DNA of 64,000 nt from Shewanella amazonensis SB2B (GCF_000015245.1 NC_008700.1:502001-566000); one strand, 5' to 3'; shown: positions 51,592 through 61,256, counted from the stretch's first letter. Notes: generated by a model not told the origin, from the sequence alone. Translations and numbers: made by a program.

Positions 51592-52839
51592 ATGGCAGAC
51601 CTTCGTCAACAAGCACTCGATTATCATGAATTTCCGGTTCCTGGAAAAATGGCTGTGTGTCTCACCAAACCCGCTGAAACCAGTATGGATCTGGCGCTGG
51701 CTTACAGCCCGGGTGTGGCCGAGCCGGTGCGTGAAATCGCCTCTAATCCTGCCGACGCATACCGCTACACCGCCAAGGGCAACACGGTTGCCGTGATTTC
51801 CAACGGTACCGCCATTTTGGGTCTGGGAAACCTGGGACCATTGGCCTCCAAGCCTGTAATGGAAGGTAAGGCATTGCTGTTCAAGCATTTTGCCAATATC
51901 GATGCCACCGATATTCAGGTGAAGCATCGCACGACAGAAGAGTTTATCAATACCGTTGAAGCCATTGCCGACACCTTCGGTGGCATCAATCTGGAAGACA
52001 TCAAGGCACCCGAGTGTTTCGAGATTGAGCGTGAGCTGATTGAGCGCTGCGCCATTCCGGTATTCCACGATGATCAGCACGGTACCGCCATAGTCACTGC
52101 TGCAGGTATGATTAATGCGCTGGAAATTCAGGGTAAATCCATCGATAAAGCCGTGTTCGTGTGTATGGGGGCCGGCGCCGCCGCCATCGCCTGTATGACC
52201 ATGCTGGTCAAATGTGGTGCCCAGCGTGAAAATGTGTACATGCTGGATCGCAAAGGTGTCATCCACACCCGCCGTGATGACCTGAATGAATACAAGGCTC
52301 TGTTTGCCAACAACACCGACAAGCGCACTCTGCAGGATGTGATCAAGGGCGCCGATGTGTTCCTGGGTCTGTCCGGTCCGGATGTACTGGGTGCCGACGA
52401 TGTGCTCTTGATGGCCGATAATCCGGTGATCTTTGCCTGTTCCAACCCGGATCCTGAGATCAAGCCTGAACTCGCCCACGATATCCGTAAAGACATCATC
52501 ATGGGTACCGGCCGCAGCGATTACCCCAACCAGGTAAACAATGTGCTGTGCTTCCCCTTCATCTTCCGCGGTGCGCTGGATGTTCGCGCTTCACGCATCA
52601 ACGATGAGATGAAGATTGCCGCCGTGCATGCCCTGGCCGATTTGGCGAAAGAGCCTGTCCCTGCCTCTGTGCTGGCTGCCTATCCCAATGTCAGCAGCCT
52701 GAGTTTTGGCCCTGAGTATGTGCTGCCAAAGCCCATGGATCCACGTTTGCTGCCAAGGGTTGCCCGTGCTGTTGCCCAGGCTGCCATCGATTCCGGTGTT
52801 GCTGCCATCGACCCTCTGCCAGAGAACTACCTCGCCTGA
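51592..52839 (+). CDS. maeB: Malic enzyme (oxaloacetate-decarboxylating malate dehydrogenase), short form
   Basis: A 415-residue malic enzyme lacking the phosphotransacetylase-like tail of E. coli MaeB. N-terminal domain: MDLALAYSPGVAEPVREIA, YTAKGNTVAVISNGTAILGLGN; catalytic Asp/Lys region LEDIKAPECFEIE and VFHDDQHGTAIV; NAD(P) domain FVCMGAGAAAIACMTML; late VIFACSNPDPEI and GTGRSDYPNQVNN. It converts malate to pyruvate with CO2 and NAD(P)H. The cofactor is not fixed by motifs seen here. Stand-alone with its own terminator. Confidence 0.93.
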   Translation: MADLRQQALDYHEFPVPGKMAVCLTKPAETSMDLALAYSPGVAEPVREIASNPADAYRYTAKGNTVAVISNGTAILGLGNLGPLASKPVMEGKALLFKHFANIDATDIQVKHRTTEEFINTVEAIADTFGGINLEDIKAPECFEIERELIERCAIPVFHDDQHGTAIVTAAGMINALEIQGKSIDKAVFVCMGAGAAAIACMTMLVKCGAQRENVYMLDRKGVIHTRRDDLNEYKALFANNTDKRTLQDVIKGADVFLGLSGPDVLGADDVLLMADNPVIFACSNPDPEIKPELAHDIRKDIIMGTGRSDYPNQVNNVLCFPFIFRGALDVRASRINDEMKIAAVHALADLAKEPVPASVLAAYPNVSSLSFGPEYVLPKPMDPRLLPRVARAVAQAAIDSGVAAIDPLPENYLA

Positions 52840-52867
52840 TCTAAATCCCTTAGTGGTAAAGACAGAC

Positions 52868-52896
52868 AAAAGGCAACCCTTGTGGTTGCCTTTTGT
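52868..52896 (+). terminator. Terminator after the malic enzyme gene
   Basis: AAAAGGCAACC-CTTGT-GGTTGCCTTTT, placed before the MSHA locus. Confidence 0.88.
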
Positions 52897-52988
52897 TATT
52901 GAGTACCTGATAATTTTTAACAATTTGCAGTGTCCCGCCGGGGCCTTGCCGGCACATAAGAACTAAAACATCAGGACGGCCTCATCTC

Positions 52989-54896
52989 ATGCAACTGACT
53001 CGCATGCTGACCAAAAAACTCATCAGCTTCTGGATGATGTCGCTGGCGGCAGTCGCTTTTGTGTTTTTGCTCAGCGCCCTGATGAGTTTTGTACAGCTGA
53101 CCTACCGCTTTCAACAGCAAAAGGTCGCCGAGCTGGAAACCATGTTGGTTAACCATTATCAGCACCAGAGCAGTTGGGAGCTGGATAGCTGGTTGCCGCC
53201 CATGCTGCTGGCCTATAACACAGTGAGTTTCCGTTTAACCCGGGGAGATGAACTGGTATTTGAATATCAGGGCAATCTGGGTTCGGATCAGACTGTAGTT
53301 TACGAGCGTGCCCTCTATGCCAATGATGCGCTCGAGATGCGACTGGAGCTTCCCCGTCCGTTTTCGGCCCACAGACTTGGTTGGCGTGAGCTGATGATTC
53401 TGCTGGTAGGTATAGTGGCGGTAGCAGGGTTTGTTCGCTTCGGATTCCTGTGGTTTTCTGCCGAGCTTGAAGGCATAGAGGCGCTGGCGCAGCGCAGTAA
53501 ACTTATTCTCGATGGCAAGCTGGATGAGGCGGCCAAAACCCCGGGGAACGGTAAACCACGACTAATCAATCGTGCGCTCTCAAGACTGCTTGCTGAACTT
53601 GCCGATGCCCACAAAGAGCGGGCCCGCTTCGATAAATTTATTCGCTCCAATACCTTTCTCGATCCCCAAACCCGGATAGGAAACAGGCTGTTTTTACAGA
53701 ACCGTCTCAACGCTCTCTCAAGCGACCAGGGAATGCTGGCACCCGGTGTCTTGTATCTGCTTGAAATGGAGGATCTGGATATTTTGCAGCAGGAGGCTGG
53801 CGATGAAGTGGTGCTTGAGCTGCTCCACAGCACCATCAATGCCATAAACCTGGTGCTGCAAACCCAGGCCAACAGTATTTTTGCCCGCCGCTCCCATAAT
53901 CAGCTGGCTATCGTAGTGCCGCAAATCTCCCTGGTGGAGGCCGATGCCCTTGCTGATAAATTGCTGAAAATTTGTCTGGCGCAGCCGCTGCCGAAAATTG
54001 AAGAAGCCGATAACTTTTTCCATCTGGGGGGCGCTTACTTTAAAGAGGGCGACATGCCTGAACCCTTGCTGGACGAGGCTGACATGGCTCTGCGCGCTGC
54101 GCAGCTGCAGGGTGCCAGTGGCTGGTTTATGTATGACAAGGGCGCTGTGGATCAAGAGTTTGCCAAGGGCTCAGTACGCTGGCGCTCTTTTCTTGAAAAT
54201 GCTCTGGTTAACCGAAATTTCGTTACTTTTGCCCAGCCTGTGTGCGAAGGCGATGGCAGTCATCATCACCATGAAATTTTTACCCGGGTGCGGGACCCCA
54301 TGGGTAGCCTGGTCAGGGCGACTCTGTTTATCCCCATGGCGGTGAAATGTGGCCTGATGCCGCAAATCGAGCGGCAGGTGGTGGAGCGAACCCTGTTTGA
54401 GCTGATGTCAGATACCGGCACTGCCAAGCGACATTACAGCATCAACCTGAGTGTGGATTCCCTTACCAGCCGTGCCTTTGTGCGCTGGCTGCAAACCACC
54501 TTGCTCGAATACCGTCATCTGGCATCCCGGCTGGTGTTTGAGGTTACCGAAGATATGGTGATGAAGCACCGAAGTCAGCTTGAGCCCAAGCTTAATATGC
54601 TGCGTAAAATGGGCAGCCGTATCTGTGTGGACCATGTTGGGCAGCAGGTAGTCAGCACTCAGTATATCCGTGAGTTGGGTTTTAACTTTATCAAGCTGCA
54701 CCGCTCAGTGGTCCGTCAAATAGATTTACGCCCCGAGAATCAGCTGTTTGTCCGCAGTCTAATCGGCAGTTTGTACCGCACCGATGTACAGGTGTTTGCC
54801 GAGGGGGTTGGTTCCTTTGAAGAGTGGCAAACACTGCAAATTTTGGGGGTCAGTGCAGGACAGGGCACCTACTTTGGCGATCCACAGCAGATCTGA
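52989..54896 (+). CDS. mshH: MshH/CsrD-like degenerate GGDEF-EAL protein
   Basis: A 635-residue inner-membrane protein with two membrane helices (about 14-37 and 134-156) around a periplasmic domain, then a degenerate GGDEF domain (HNQLA in place of GGDEF, FARRSHNQLAIVV) and a degenerate EAL domain (TFAQPV where ExLxR would be). It therefore should neither make nor cleave cyclic di-GMP. E. coli CsrD, the same architecture, helps RNase E to degrade the CsrB/C RNAs. It opens the MSHA biogenesis locus, as in Vibrio and Shewanella. The next gene starts 170 bases later. Confidence 0.88.
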   Translation: MQLTRMLTKKLISFWMMSLAAVAFVFLLSALMSFVQLTYRFQQQKVAELETMLVNHYQHQSSWELDSWLPPMLLAYNTVSFRLTRGDELVFEYQGNLGSDQTVVYERALYANDALEMRLELPRPFSAHRLGWRELMILLVGIVAVAGFVRFGFLWFSAELEGIEALAQRSKLILDGKLDEAAKTPGNGKPRLINRALSRLLAELADAHKERARFDKFIRSNTFLDPQTRIGNRLFLQNRLNALSSDQGMLAPGVLYLLEMEDLDILQQEAGDEVVLELLHSTINAINLVLQTQANSIFARRSHNQLAIVVPQISLVEADALADKLLKICLAQPLPKIEEADNFFHLGGAYFKEGDMPEPLLDEADMALRAAQLQGASGWFMYDKGAVDQEFAKGSVRWRSFLENALVNRNFVTFAQPVCEGDGSHHHHEIFTRVRDPMGSLVRATLFIPMAVKCGLMPQIERQVVERTLFELMSDTGTAKRHYSINLSVDSLTSRAFVRWLQTTLLEYRHLASRLVFEVTEDMVMKHRSQLEPKLNMLRKMGSRICVDHVGQQVVSTQYIRELGFNFIKLHRSVVRQIDLRPENQLFVRSLIGSLYRTDVQVFAEGVGSFEEWQTLQILGVSAGQGTYFGDPQQI

Positions 54897-55066
54897 GTGG
54901 CAATTTGTGCCAAAACCCTTGTGAAACACAGGCCCTCGGCCTATCTTATGGGGTAATATCTGCATAATACTTATTAAAAATAACTAATTAGTACGCCATC
55001 GCCGCCCACTTTCCCTGACTTGGCGCGTTTCACGCGGTACATGGCAAGGCGCATAATCACACGGAC

Positions 55067-55936
55067 ATGACTGCAATGGGCCGATCCTCTTTTTGGCACA
55101 AGAAAACTGAGCGGTGCGACCTGGGGCTCTACCTGGCGAACAACAGCTGTTGGGTGTTCCCGGCCGCAGGAGCTGAGACAGATGCTGCTGAAATTCCTCT
55201 CGATGGTGACAACTGGCAAGGGCTGATGGCGGCCATAGTGTCTCGCTTTGGCCCCGCGCGTCTGGCATTGGTATTGGGAGCGGGGCGCTATCAATTGCTG
55301 CTCACCGACAAGCCTGCCGTGCCCGAAAACGAACTGGCCGATGCCGTGCGCTGGTCAATTAAAGACATGGTGTCTGAGCCGGTTTCTTCCCTGAAGTTGG
55401 ATTATTTTGAGCCTCCCCATACCCACTCCAACAAAATAACCGTGGTGACTGTCAGCCGCAGCGCCCTTGAACATTTGGTGCTGGCTGCGGATGACAAGGA
55501 TTGCGAGATAGTCGGTATCAGTATTGAAGAGTTGGTCACGACCCGACTGTTTGCCACCGAGCCGCAGGCGCGCATGGTGGTAAGCCATGTGCCCGGCAAT
55601 GAATTACTGCTGACGGTAATCAAAGACGGCGAATTGTGGATGCAACGCCGTGTGCGCGGATTCAGCGAACTTGACGAAATAGCCGAGTCGGATTTGGCTT
55701 ATGGCGCCGCCGACAATCTGAGTTTGGAGCTGCAACGTTCCATGGATTATTTCGAGAGCCAGTTGCGTCAGCCGCCGGTGACGAGCATAGAGCTCTTGAC
55801 TCAGGGAGCGACGCAGTCACTGGCCAGGTTGGTGGGTGCCAACTTCAATCAGCGGGTCACTGCGATGAATAACGAGCCCGTGGGGCTGACCTTCGCCCGC
55901 CTCGGCTGTGAAGAATTTTTGGGGGCACGCCCATGA
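55067..55936 (+). CDS. mshI: MSHA biogenesis protein MshI (PilM-like)
   Basis: A 289-residue protein of the PilM/actin-like fold without clear ATP motif: WSIKDMVSEPVSSLKLDYFE, TVVTVSRSALEHLVLAADDKDCEIVGISIEEL, RSMDYFESQLRQPPVTSIELL. It is the cytoplasmic platform for the pilus assembly complex. Two Met starts (55067, 55076) are possible; neither has a strong Shine-Dalgarno. Its stop overlaps the next start by four bases. A promoter may lie in 54897-55066. Confidence 0.88.
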   Translation: MTAMGRSSFWHKKTERCDLGLYLANNSCWVFPAAGAETDAAEIPLDGDNWQGLMAAIVSRFGPARLALVLGAGRYQLLLTDKPAVPENELADAVRWSIKDMVSEPVSSLKLDYFEPPHTHSNKITVVTVSRSALEHLVLAADDKDCEIVGISIEELVTTRLFATEPQARMVVSHVPGNELLLTVIKDGELWMQRRVRGFSELDEIAESDLAYGAADNLSLELQRSMDYFESQLRQPPVTSIELLTQGATQSLARLVGANFNQRVTAMNNEPVGLTFARLGCEEFLGARP

Positions 55937-56535
55937 CCAAGACCCGTATCAATCTATACGACGAGTCTTTGCTGCCTACCCGGCAGCGGCTGAATTTCAC
56001 CCTCCTGACCCAGTCGGTGGTGGCGGTGCTTGGCATACTGCTGCTGGCGGGCCTTGCAATTGGATGGCAGCTCTCAACGGTAAAGACAGAGCTTAATAGC
56101 GCCAGAGCCGAATCTGACCGCCTCGGCCAGCAAAAGCAGCAGTTGGAGGCTCAGCTGGCAAACCACAAGGCCGATGCAACTCTGGTGGCCGAGGTGACTG
56201 AGCTGCAGGACTTTCTGGCGTTGAAACGGCAACTCCTGAGTGAGCTTGGCAACCAGCAGCGATTTGCCAGCGGTGGCTATGGCTCCCTTATGACTGATCT
56301 GGCCTCTGCCGCTGACGGCAATGTCTGGCTCGAGCGCATTTTGGTGGCGGAAGGGGAGCTCAGGTTTGAAGGCTTTGCCAAGGCGCCCACCAGTGTCCCT
56401 TTGTGGGTCGAACGGCTTAAGCACACCCAAACCCTTCAGGGAAAACAGTTTTCAACCATGACAATGGCCCGTGAAGACGGTATGCCGCTGGGCTTTATTC
56501 TCACCAGTGGCGCACTGAGGGAGGAGAAGCCATGA
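55933..56535 (+). CDS. MSHA biogenesis protein MshI2 (PilN-like)
   Basis: A 200-residue protein: N-terminal INLYDESLLPTRQRLNF, one membrane helix (about 28-49: VVAVLGILLLAGLAIGWQL), coiled coil (NSARAESDRLGQQKQQLEAQL), and a small C-terminal ferredoxin-like part (VWLERILVAEGELRFEGFAK). PilN analogue, bridging MshI to MshJ. ATGA overlap with mshI and with mshJ indicates coupling. Confidence 0.88.
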   Translation: MTKTRINLYDESLLPTRQRLNFTLLTQSVVAVLGILLLAGLAIGWQLSTVKTELNSARAESDRLGQQKQQLEAQLANHKADATLVAEVTELQDFLALKRQLLSELGNQQRFASGGYGSLMTDLASAADGNVWLERILVAEGELRFEGFAKAPTSVPLWVERLKHTQTLQGKQFSTMTMAREDGMPLGFILTSGALREEKP

Positions 56536-57185
56536 GCCGTTTCGATTCTCTCGCGACAAAATACGACGCCCTGACCTTAAGAGAGCGGGGCATTATCTTT
56601 TTTGCCGCGCTGTTTGGATTGCTTATGCTGCTCTCCATGCCGGTGGAGAGCCTGTGGAAGGAATATCGCCTGGCAAGCCAGACGCTAAGTCAAACCCGGG
56701 CCACTAACCACATCAGTGAGCAGCAGCTAGCTCTGTATCAGGAGCGATTGGCTCAGGATCCCCATCGGGATTTTCTTCAGCGCAAGGCACTGCTGGAGAA
56801 AGAGCATCAACAGCTGGATAAAGCGTTGGAAGAGCAAACCCTGGATATGGTACCCGCCCGTCTGATGCCCACTGTCTTGGCCAGGATGCTGGATGGTGCC
56901 AAGGGCCTGACACTGACCGGTTTTGAATCCATTGCTCCCGTGCCCCTGATTGAAGTGGGGGAGGGCGAGCAGAAACTGAACCTGTATTCCCACGGCATGG
57001 CCCTGACGCTGGAAGGGGATTTTTTTGCGGTGCAGCGGTTTGTTGAGGCGGTGGAAGGTCTTGAAAACAAGCTTTATTGGAAGCGAATGGATTACCGGGT
57101 TAAGGCGTACCCCAAGGCCGAGGTGCAGTTGATGCTGCATACCCTGAGCGTAAACGAGGACTTTATCCGTGTGGCGAATCAGTAG
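56532..57185 (+). CDS. mshJ: MSHA biogenesis protein MshJ (PilO-like)
   Basis: A 217-residue PilO analogue: short cytoplasmic N-terminus, one membrane helix (about 20-38: GIIFFAALFGLLMLLSMPV), coiled coil (LWKEYRLASQTLSQTRATNH...ALLEKEHQQLDKALEEQ) and a periplasmic ferredoxin-like domain (KGLTLTGFESIAPVPLIEVG, HGMALTLEGDFFAVQRFVEAVEGL). With MshI2 and MshK it spans the inner membrane complex. Overlaps both neighbours. Confidence 0.88.
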   Translation: MSRFDSLATKYDALTLRERGIIFFAALFGLLMLLSMPVESLWKEYRLASQTLSQTRATNHISEQQLALYQERLAQDPHRDFLQRKALLEKEHQQLDKALEEQTLDMVPARLMPTVLARMLDGAKGLTLTGFESIAPVPLIEVGEGEQKLNLYSHGMALTLEGDFFAVQRFVEAVEGLENKLYWKRMDYRVKAYPKAEVQLMLHTLSVNEDFIRVANQ

Positions 57186-57465
57186 TTTACTTTTGTGCCT
57201 GTGTGGCGCATCTCAGGCGGCAGAGCCCTTGAGGGATCCGACTCAGCCTGCGGACTTCAGGACACAGGCCGTGGGTATCAGTCAGGGAAGTCGGCTGACC
57301 AGCATCATCAATTCCCCCGAGGCGAAATATGCCGTGATAGGTAACCGAGTGCTTACCTTGGGCGACAGTATCGGTAACGCGAGGATAACCGCTATCGGCA
57401 GTGATTCAGTGTCCCTGTCCGACGGGAAAACCCTCAGGCTGTTTCAGGCTATTACAGAGAGATAA
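57169..57465 (+). CDS. mshK: MSHA biogenesis protein MshK (PilP-like)
   Basis: A 98-residue exported protein starting with GTG inside the end of mshJ: signal peptide MWRISSLLLCLCGASQA, then EPLRDPTQPADF, a Pro-rich stretch, TSIINSPEAKYAVIGNRVLTLGDSIGNARI, a PilP-type beta domain that links the inner-membrane complex to the secretin. GTG is the only start that keeps the signal peptide. Confidence 0.85.
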   Translation: MWRISSLLLCLCGASQAAEPLRDPTQPADFRTQAVGISQGSRLTSIINSPEAKYAVIGNRVLTLGDSIGNARITAIGSDSVSLSDGKTLRLFQAITER

Positions 57466-57470
57466 TAGAT

Positions 57471-59156
57471 ATGGCAATTTCTGGTATCAAATACCTTACC
57501 CCTCTGCTGTCGCTGTGCCTGATAGCATGCCAAACCACTGACAGGCCCAACCCTCAGGCGTCCAAAGAGGCGCTCAGGGAGGTTGTGGCTCAACAAAATG
57601 CACAAGCTCAGCCACCGGCCAAATTGCCCGATTCAGTGTCCCGCGAATTGGCCGGCAGTAACACAGTATTTGCGCCAACGCTGCCACCGGAGCGCCGTTT
57701 CGATGTGGCTGCCAATGCGGTGGATGCCAGAGTGTTTTTTCCGAGTTTGGTCAAGGGAACGCCTTTCAGCGTGGCCGTACACCCCGATGTGCAGGGACGG
57801 ATTTCTCTGTCGCTCAAAGGCGTGACCCTGAGTGAGGCCTTGCAGGTGATTGAAGACCTGTACGGCTATGAAGTCAGCCATGAGGGCAAGGTGCTAAAGG
57901 TATTCCCATCGGGCATGCGAACCGAAACGTTCCCGGTGAACTACCTCTATATGGAACGCATGGGGGTGTCTCTAACGTCTGTGACGTCCGGCCGTATTTC
58001 CGACAACAATAACAACAATAACAACGGCAATAACAACAACGGCAGCAATGGTAATAACGCTTTTGATAACGGCGGGGCCAACAATAACGGTGTCAACGGC
58101 AACAATACCAATGGTAACAATACCAACGGCACCTTTATCCAGTCCCGCAATAAAACAGACTTCTGGGGTGAACTGAAAGAAACCCTTGAGTCCTTGATTG
58201 GTGGCACCAGTAACAACCGCAGTGTGGTGGTCACACCCCAGGCCGGCTTGGTGACTGTGCGTGCGCTGCCGGGTGAGCTGCGTCAGGTGAGGGAGTTTTT
58301 GGCCACCGCCGAAACCCATCTGCAGCGTCAGGTGATTTTGGAGGCCAAGGTGCTTGAGGTGACCCTGTCTGATGGTTATCAGCAGGGTATCCAATGGAAC
58401 AAGATTGCCGGCAGTGCACTGGCCGATGGCAACACCAAAATTAATTTCGCCACTTCAGCAGGCAATGAGTTCGGCAATCAAATTTCCAGTGCCTTGGGCG
58501 GCGTAACCTCGTTGTCCATCATAGGTTCAGACTTCGACGCCATGATAAATCTCCTCGATACTCAGGGGGATGTGGATGTGTTGTCGAGCCCCCGTGTCAC
58601 CGCCTCCAACAACCAAAAGGCGGTGATCAAGGTGGGCAAGGATGAATACTTTGTCACTGATGTGTCATCCACCACAGTGGCGGGCACCACACCTGTGACC
58701 AGCCCCGAAGTCGAGCTGACACCCTTTTTCTCCGGTATCGCACTGGATGTTACCCCACAGATTGACGGCCAGGGCAATGTGCTGCTGCATGTGCATCCCT
58801 CGGTTATCGATGTGAAAGAACAAACCAAGACCATCAAAATCAGCAACAGCGATCTGGAGCTGCCCCTGGCCCAGAGTGAGATCCGCGAATCGGATACCGT
58901 GATTAAAGCCATGTCGGGGGATGTGGTGGTGATTGGGGGTCTGATGAAGAGTGAGAGCTTGGAGCTGGTGTCCAAGGTACCTCTGCTTGGGGATATTCCG
59001 TTTCTGGGTGAAGCTTTTACCAACCGCAGTCAGTCTGTTCGTAAAACGGAGCTGGTGATACTGCTCAAACCAACCGTGGTCGTAAGCGGCACCTGGCAGA
59101 AAGAGCTGGAGCGGTCAAAGGCCTTGTTGGACCGTTGGTATCCCGAGGGCGAATAA
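57471..59156 (+). CDS. mshL: MSHA pilus secretin MshL
   Basis: A 561-residue outer-membrane lipoprotein secretin. Lipobox LSLCLIAC (Cys about 20); N0/N1 domains (VFFPSLVKGTPFSVAVHPDVQGRISLSLKGVTL); Asn/Gly low-complexity linker (about residues 178-222); secretin core with VILEAKVLEVTLSDGYQQGIQW, VDVLSSPRVTASNNQKAVIKVG and VVVIGGLMKSE, LLGDIPFLGEAF, and VILLKPTVV. It forms the channel through which the MSHA pilus passes. Confidence 0.95.
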   Translation: MAISGIKYLTPLLSLCLIACQTTDRPNPQASKEALREVVAQQNAQAQPPAKLPDSVSRELAGSNTVFAPTLPPERRFDVAANAVDARVFFPSLVKGTPFSVAVHPDVQGRISLSLKGVTLSEALQVIEDLYGYEVSHEGKVLKVFPSGMRTETFPVNYLYMERMGVSLTSVTSGRISDNNNNNNNGNNNNGSNGNNAFDNGGANNNGVNGNNTNGNNTNGTFIQSRNKTDFWGELKETLESLIGGTSNNRSVVVTPQAGLVTVRALPGELRQVREFLATAETHLQRQVILEAKVLEVTLSDGYQQGIQWNKIAGSALADGNTKINFATSAGNEFGNQISSALGGVTSLSIIGSDFDAMINLLDTQGDVDVLSSPRVTASNNQKAVIKVGKDEYFVTDVSSTTVAGTTPVTSPEVELTPFFSGIALDVTPQIDGQGNVLLHVHPSVIDVKEQTKTIKISNSDLELPLAQSEIRESDTVIKAMSGDVVVIGGLMKSESLELVSKVPLLGDIPFLGEAFTNRSQSVRKTELVILLKPTVVVSGTWQKELERSKALLDRWYPEGE

Positions 59157-59157
59157 G

Positions 59158-60060
59158 GTGTATTTGCAGCACTTTGGTCTTCGGGAGATGCCGTTTGCGC
59201 TGACACCGAATACCGGATTTTTTTTCGCACTGGCGCCCCATGCAGAGGCGCTGCAAGTGCTGCAAACTGCCCTGCAAACCGGTGAAGGTTTTATCAAGGT
59301 CACCGGTGAGGTGGGCACGGGTAAAACCCTGATTTTGAGAAAACTGCTCAACGATCTGCCCGCGCCGCTCCGCTGTGCCTATCTGCCCAATCCCTGTTTG
59401 TCGCCCAACGAGCTGCGCTGGGCGCTGGCATTGGAACTTGGCCTGAAATACTCCGCCAATATCGATCAGCAGCAGTTAACCAGTCTTATACAGCATCAAC
59501 TGATGGCGCTGGCCGCCCATGGGCACAGCGTTGTGCTTATTCTGGACGAAGCCCAGGCATTGCCACAGGAGAGTTTGGAAACCTTAAGGCTGTTTACCAA
59601 CCTGGAGACAGAGAGCCGCAAGCTCTTGCAGGTGGTGCTCTTTGGCCAGCCTGAATTGGATGAAAGGCTGGCAAGCCCTGAGCTTAGACAACTGCGGCAA
59701 AGGATCACCTTCAGCTATCGTTTGCGCCCCCTCAACCGGCAAGAAATAGAGGCCTATGTGCAGCACAGACTAAAGGTGGCGGGGTTAAGCGATACAGGCC
59801 TTTTCGATAGCGCCGCCATAGCCGCCATCGCCAGGGCATCGAGAGGCATACCCAGGCTTATCAATATTCTGGCCCACAAGGCGTTAATGCTGGGGTTTGG
59901 CGAGGGGCTGCAACGCATTGGACGCCGCCAGGCGCTGGGTGCCATAAGGGACACAGAAGATGCATCCAAACCAATCTGGCCCAATTGGTTGCCGGTTCTC
60001 AGTCTGAGCTGCCTGATGGCTGCAGCCATGGGTTTGTGGTGGCGCGGGGGCGGTTTATGA
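59158..60060 (+). CDS. mshM: MSHA biogenesis AAA+ ATPase MshM (ExeA-like)
   Basis: A 300-residue AAA ATPase: Walker A VTGEVGTGKTLILRKL (about 42-57), Walker B SVVLILDEAQALPQE (about 121-135), LTRRI-like SELRQLRQRITFSYRLRPL, and a C-terminal membrane helix (about 278-297) with a periplasmic tail of few residues. GTG start two bases after the mshL stop. Related to ExeA/GspA, which help place the secretin in the envelope. Confidence 0.92.
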   Translation: MYLQHFGLREMPFALTPNTGFFFALAPHAEALQVLQTALQTGEGFIKVTGEVGTGKTLILRKLLNDLPAPLRCAYLPNPCLSPNELRWALALELGLKYSANIDQQQLTSLIQHQLMALAAHGHSVVLILDEAQALPQESLETLRLFTNLETESRKLLQVVLFGQPELDERLASPELRQLRQRITFSYRLRPLNRQEIEAYVQHRLKVAGLSDTGLFDSAAIAAIARASRGIPRLINILAHKALMLGFGEGLQRIGRRQALGAIRDTEDASKPIWPNWLPVLSLSCLMAAAMGLWWRGGGL

Positions 60061-61256
60061 GCGTCATCAATCAAATGCTGAAAGATTTGGATAAGCGTGC
60101 CGAGCCGCATCAGCTGCAGCAGCTGCCATCCACTGTGGCCATTCCAGTGAACAAATCTCCCGGGCTGCCCTGGCGTTGGCTTATCCTGCTGTCGCTGCTC
60201 CTTGTTGCCATCGCGCTGGTGCTTTGGAACCTGAAAGCATCCAATGCCAAAGACGCTATGGTATTAAGCCCTATGGTTTCAGGACAGCAAGCTGAGTTAA
60301 ACACAGCAAGTGCTGCGCCGGTAAAAATGGAACCTGCGAGCAATGCTCAGGTGTCACATGTTCAGGAGCCCGCAGATGCCAGCAGCGACACAGCGTCGGG
60401 CTTGGCGAAAGAGCCCGCGGGCGAGTCAGATAAATCAATCAAAGACACGACGGGGAATGGCGAGTCTGAAACCTTAGCCGAGTCAGTGGCAGTATCATTC
60501 GCAGGATCAGCAAACGCGCCTGCCCCGTCAGAAACGTCAGTTGCAGGCGAGGCAACTGTACTGGCTTTGCAAGTCAATACCTCGAGCGAGCCGCCGGTGA
60601 TTGACTCTTCCAGCGTCGCCATGAATACCAATACGCCATCCGCAGGCAGCATGGCTGTCACCGAAGTGGTGCTGCCCCCGGCAGAGCAAGCCGATCGCGC
60701 CATGCTAAAGGCCAATGGAGCTAGGGATGCAGGCAAGCTGGATGAGGCGATGCGCCAATACGCCATGGCGCTTTCTTATGAGCCCGCGCGCCATGAAGCA
60801 AGACGCCAATTGGCGGCGCTTCACTATGGTCAGGGGCAAGCAGGCGAAGCCATCAAACTGCTCGAGCGTGGGTTGGTGCAATTCCCTGAGCAGTCGTCTT
60901 TTGCACTACTTCTGGGCCGTTTGTGGCGGGAACAGGGCAATAAATCGCAGGCGCTGGCAGCCCTTGATGTCATTGGGGATACAGATTCTCTTTCTCGGGA
61001 TAAGTGGCTATTGGTGGCCGATATTGCCCGTGAACAAGACGATCACGCGCTGGCCGAAGCCGCCTACCAAAAGTTGTTGGGCACCGGTATGGAAAAAGCA
61101 CAATGGTGGTTGGGGCTTGCCTACGCACAGGATGCACAGGGCAAGATGGCAGATGCCCGTTATCACTATCAGCGTGCCCTTGGCACTGCCGGGTTATCAT
61201 CCGACGCCCGCGCCTACATAGAAAACAGATTGATGCAGTTGGGAGATAACCAATGA
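60057..61256 (+). CDS. mshN: MSHA biogenesis TPR protein MshN
   Basis: A 399-residue protein: cytoplasmic N-terminus MSVINQMLKDLDKRAE, a membrane helix (about 41-59: WRWLILLSLLLVAIALVLWNL), a disordered Ser/Ala/Thr/Glu-rich linker (about 65-205) and TPR repeats (about 215-399: LKANGARDAGKLDEAMRQYAMAL, AEAAYQKLLGTGMEKAQWWLG). The start overlaps the mshM stop (ATGA) and its end overlaps mshE (ATGA). TPRs suggest binding of another Msh subunit. Confidence 0.92.
   Translation: MSVINQMLKDLDKRAEPHQLQQLPSTVAIPVNKSPGLPWRWLILLSLLLVAIALVLWNLKASNAKDAMVLSPMVSGQQAELNTASAAPVKMEPASNAQVSHVQEPADASSDTASGLAKEPAGESDKSIKDTTGNGESETLAESVAVSFAGSANAPAPSETSVAGEATVLALQVNTSSEPPVIDSSSVAMNTNTPSAGSMAVTEVVLPPAEQADRAMLKANGARDAGKLDEAMRQYAMALSYEPARHEARRQLAALHYGQGQAGEAIKLLERGLVQFPEQSSFALLLGRLWREQGNKSQALAALDVIGDTDSLSRDKWLLVADIAREQDDHALAEAAYQKLLGTGMEKAQWWLGLAYAQDAQGKMADARYHYQRALGTAGLSSDARAYIENRLMQLGDNQ

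Noticed and set aside
57947..58234. Leu-rich minus-strand ORF opposite the Asn-rich MshL linker
   Set aside because: A mirror of the Asn codons (AAC/AAT read as GTT/ATT); not a membrane protein.
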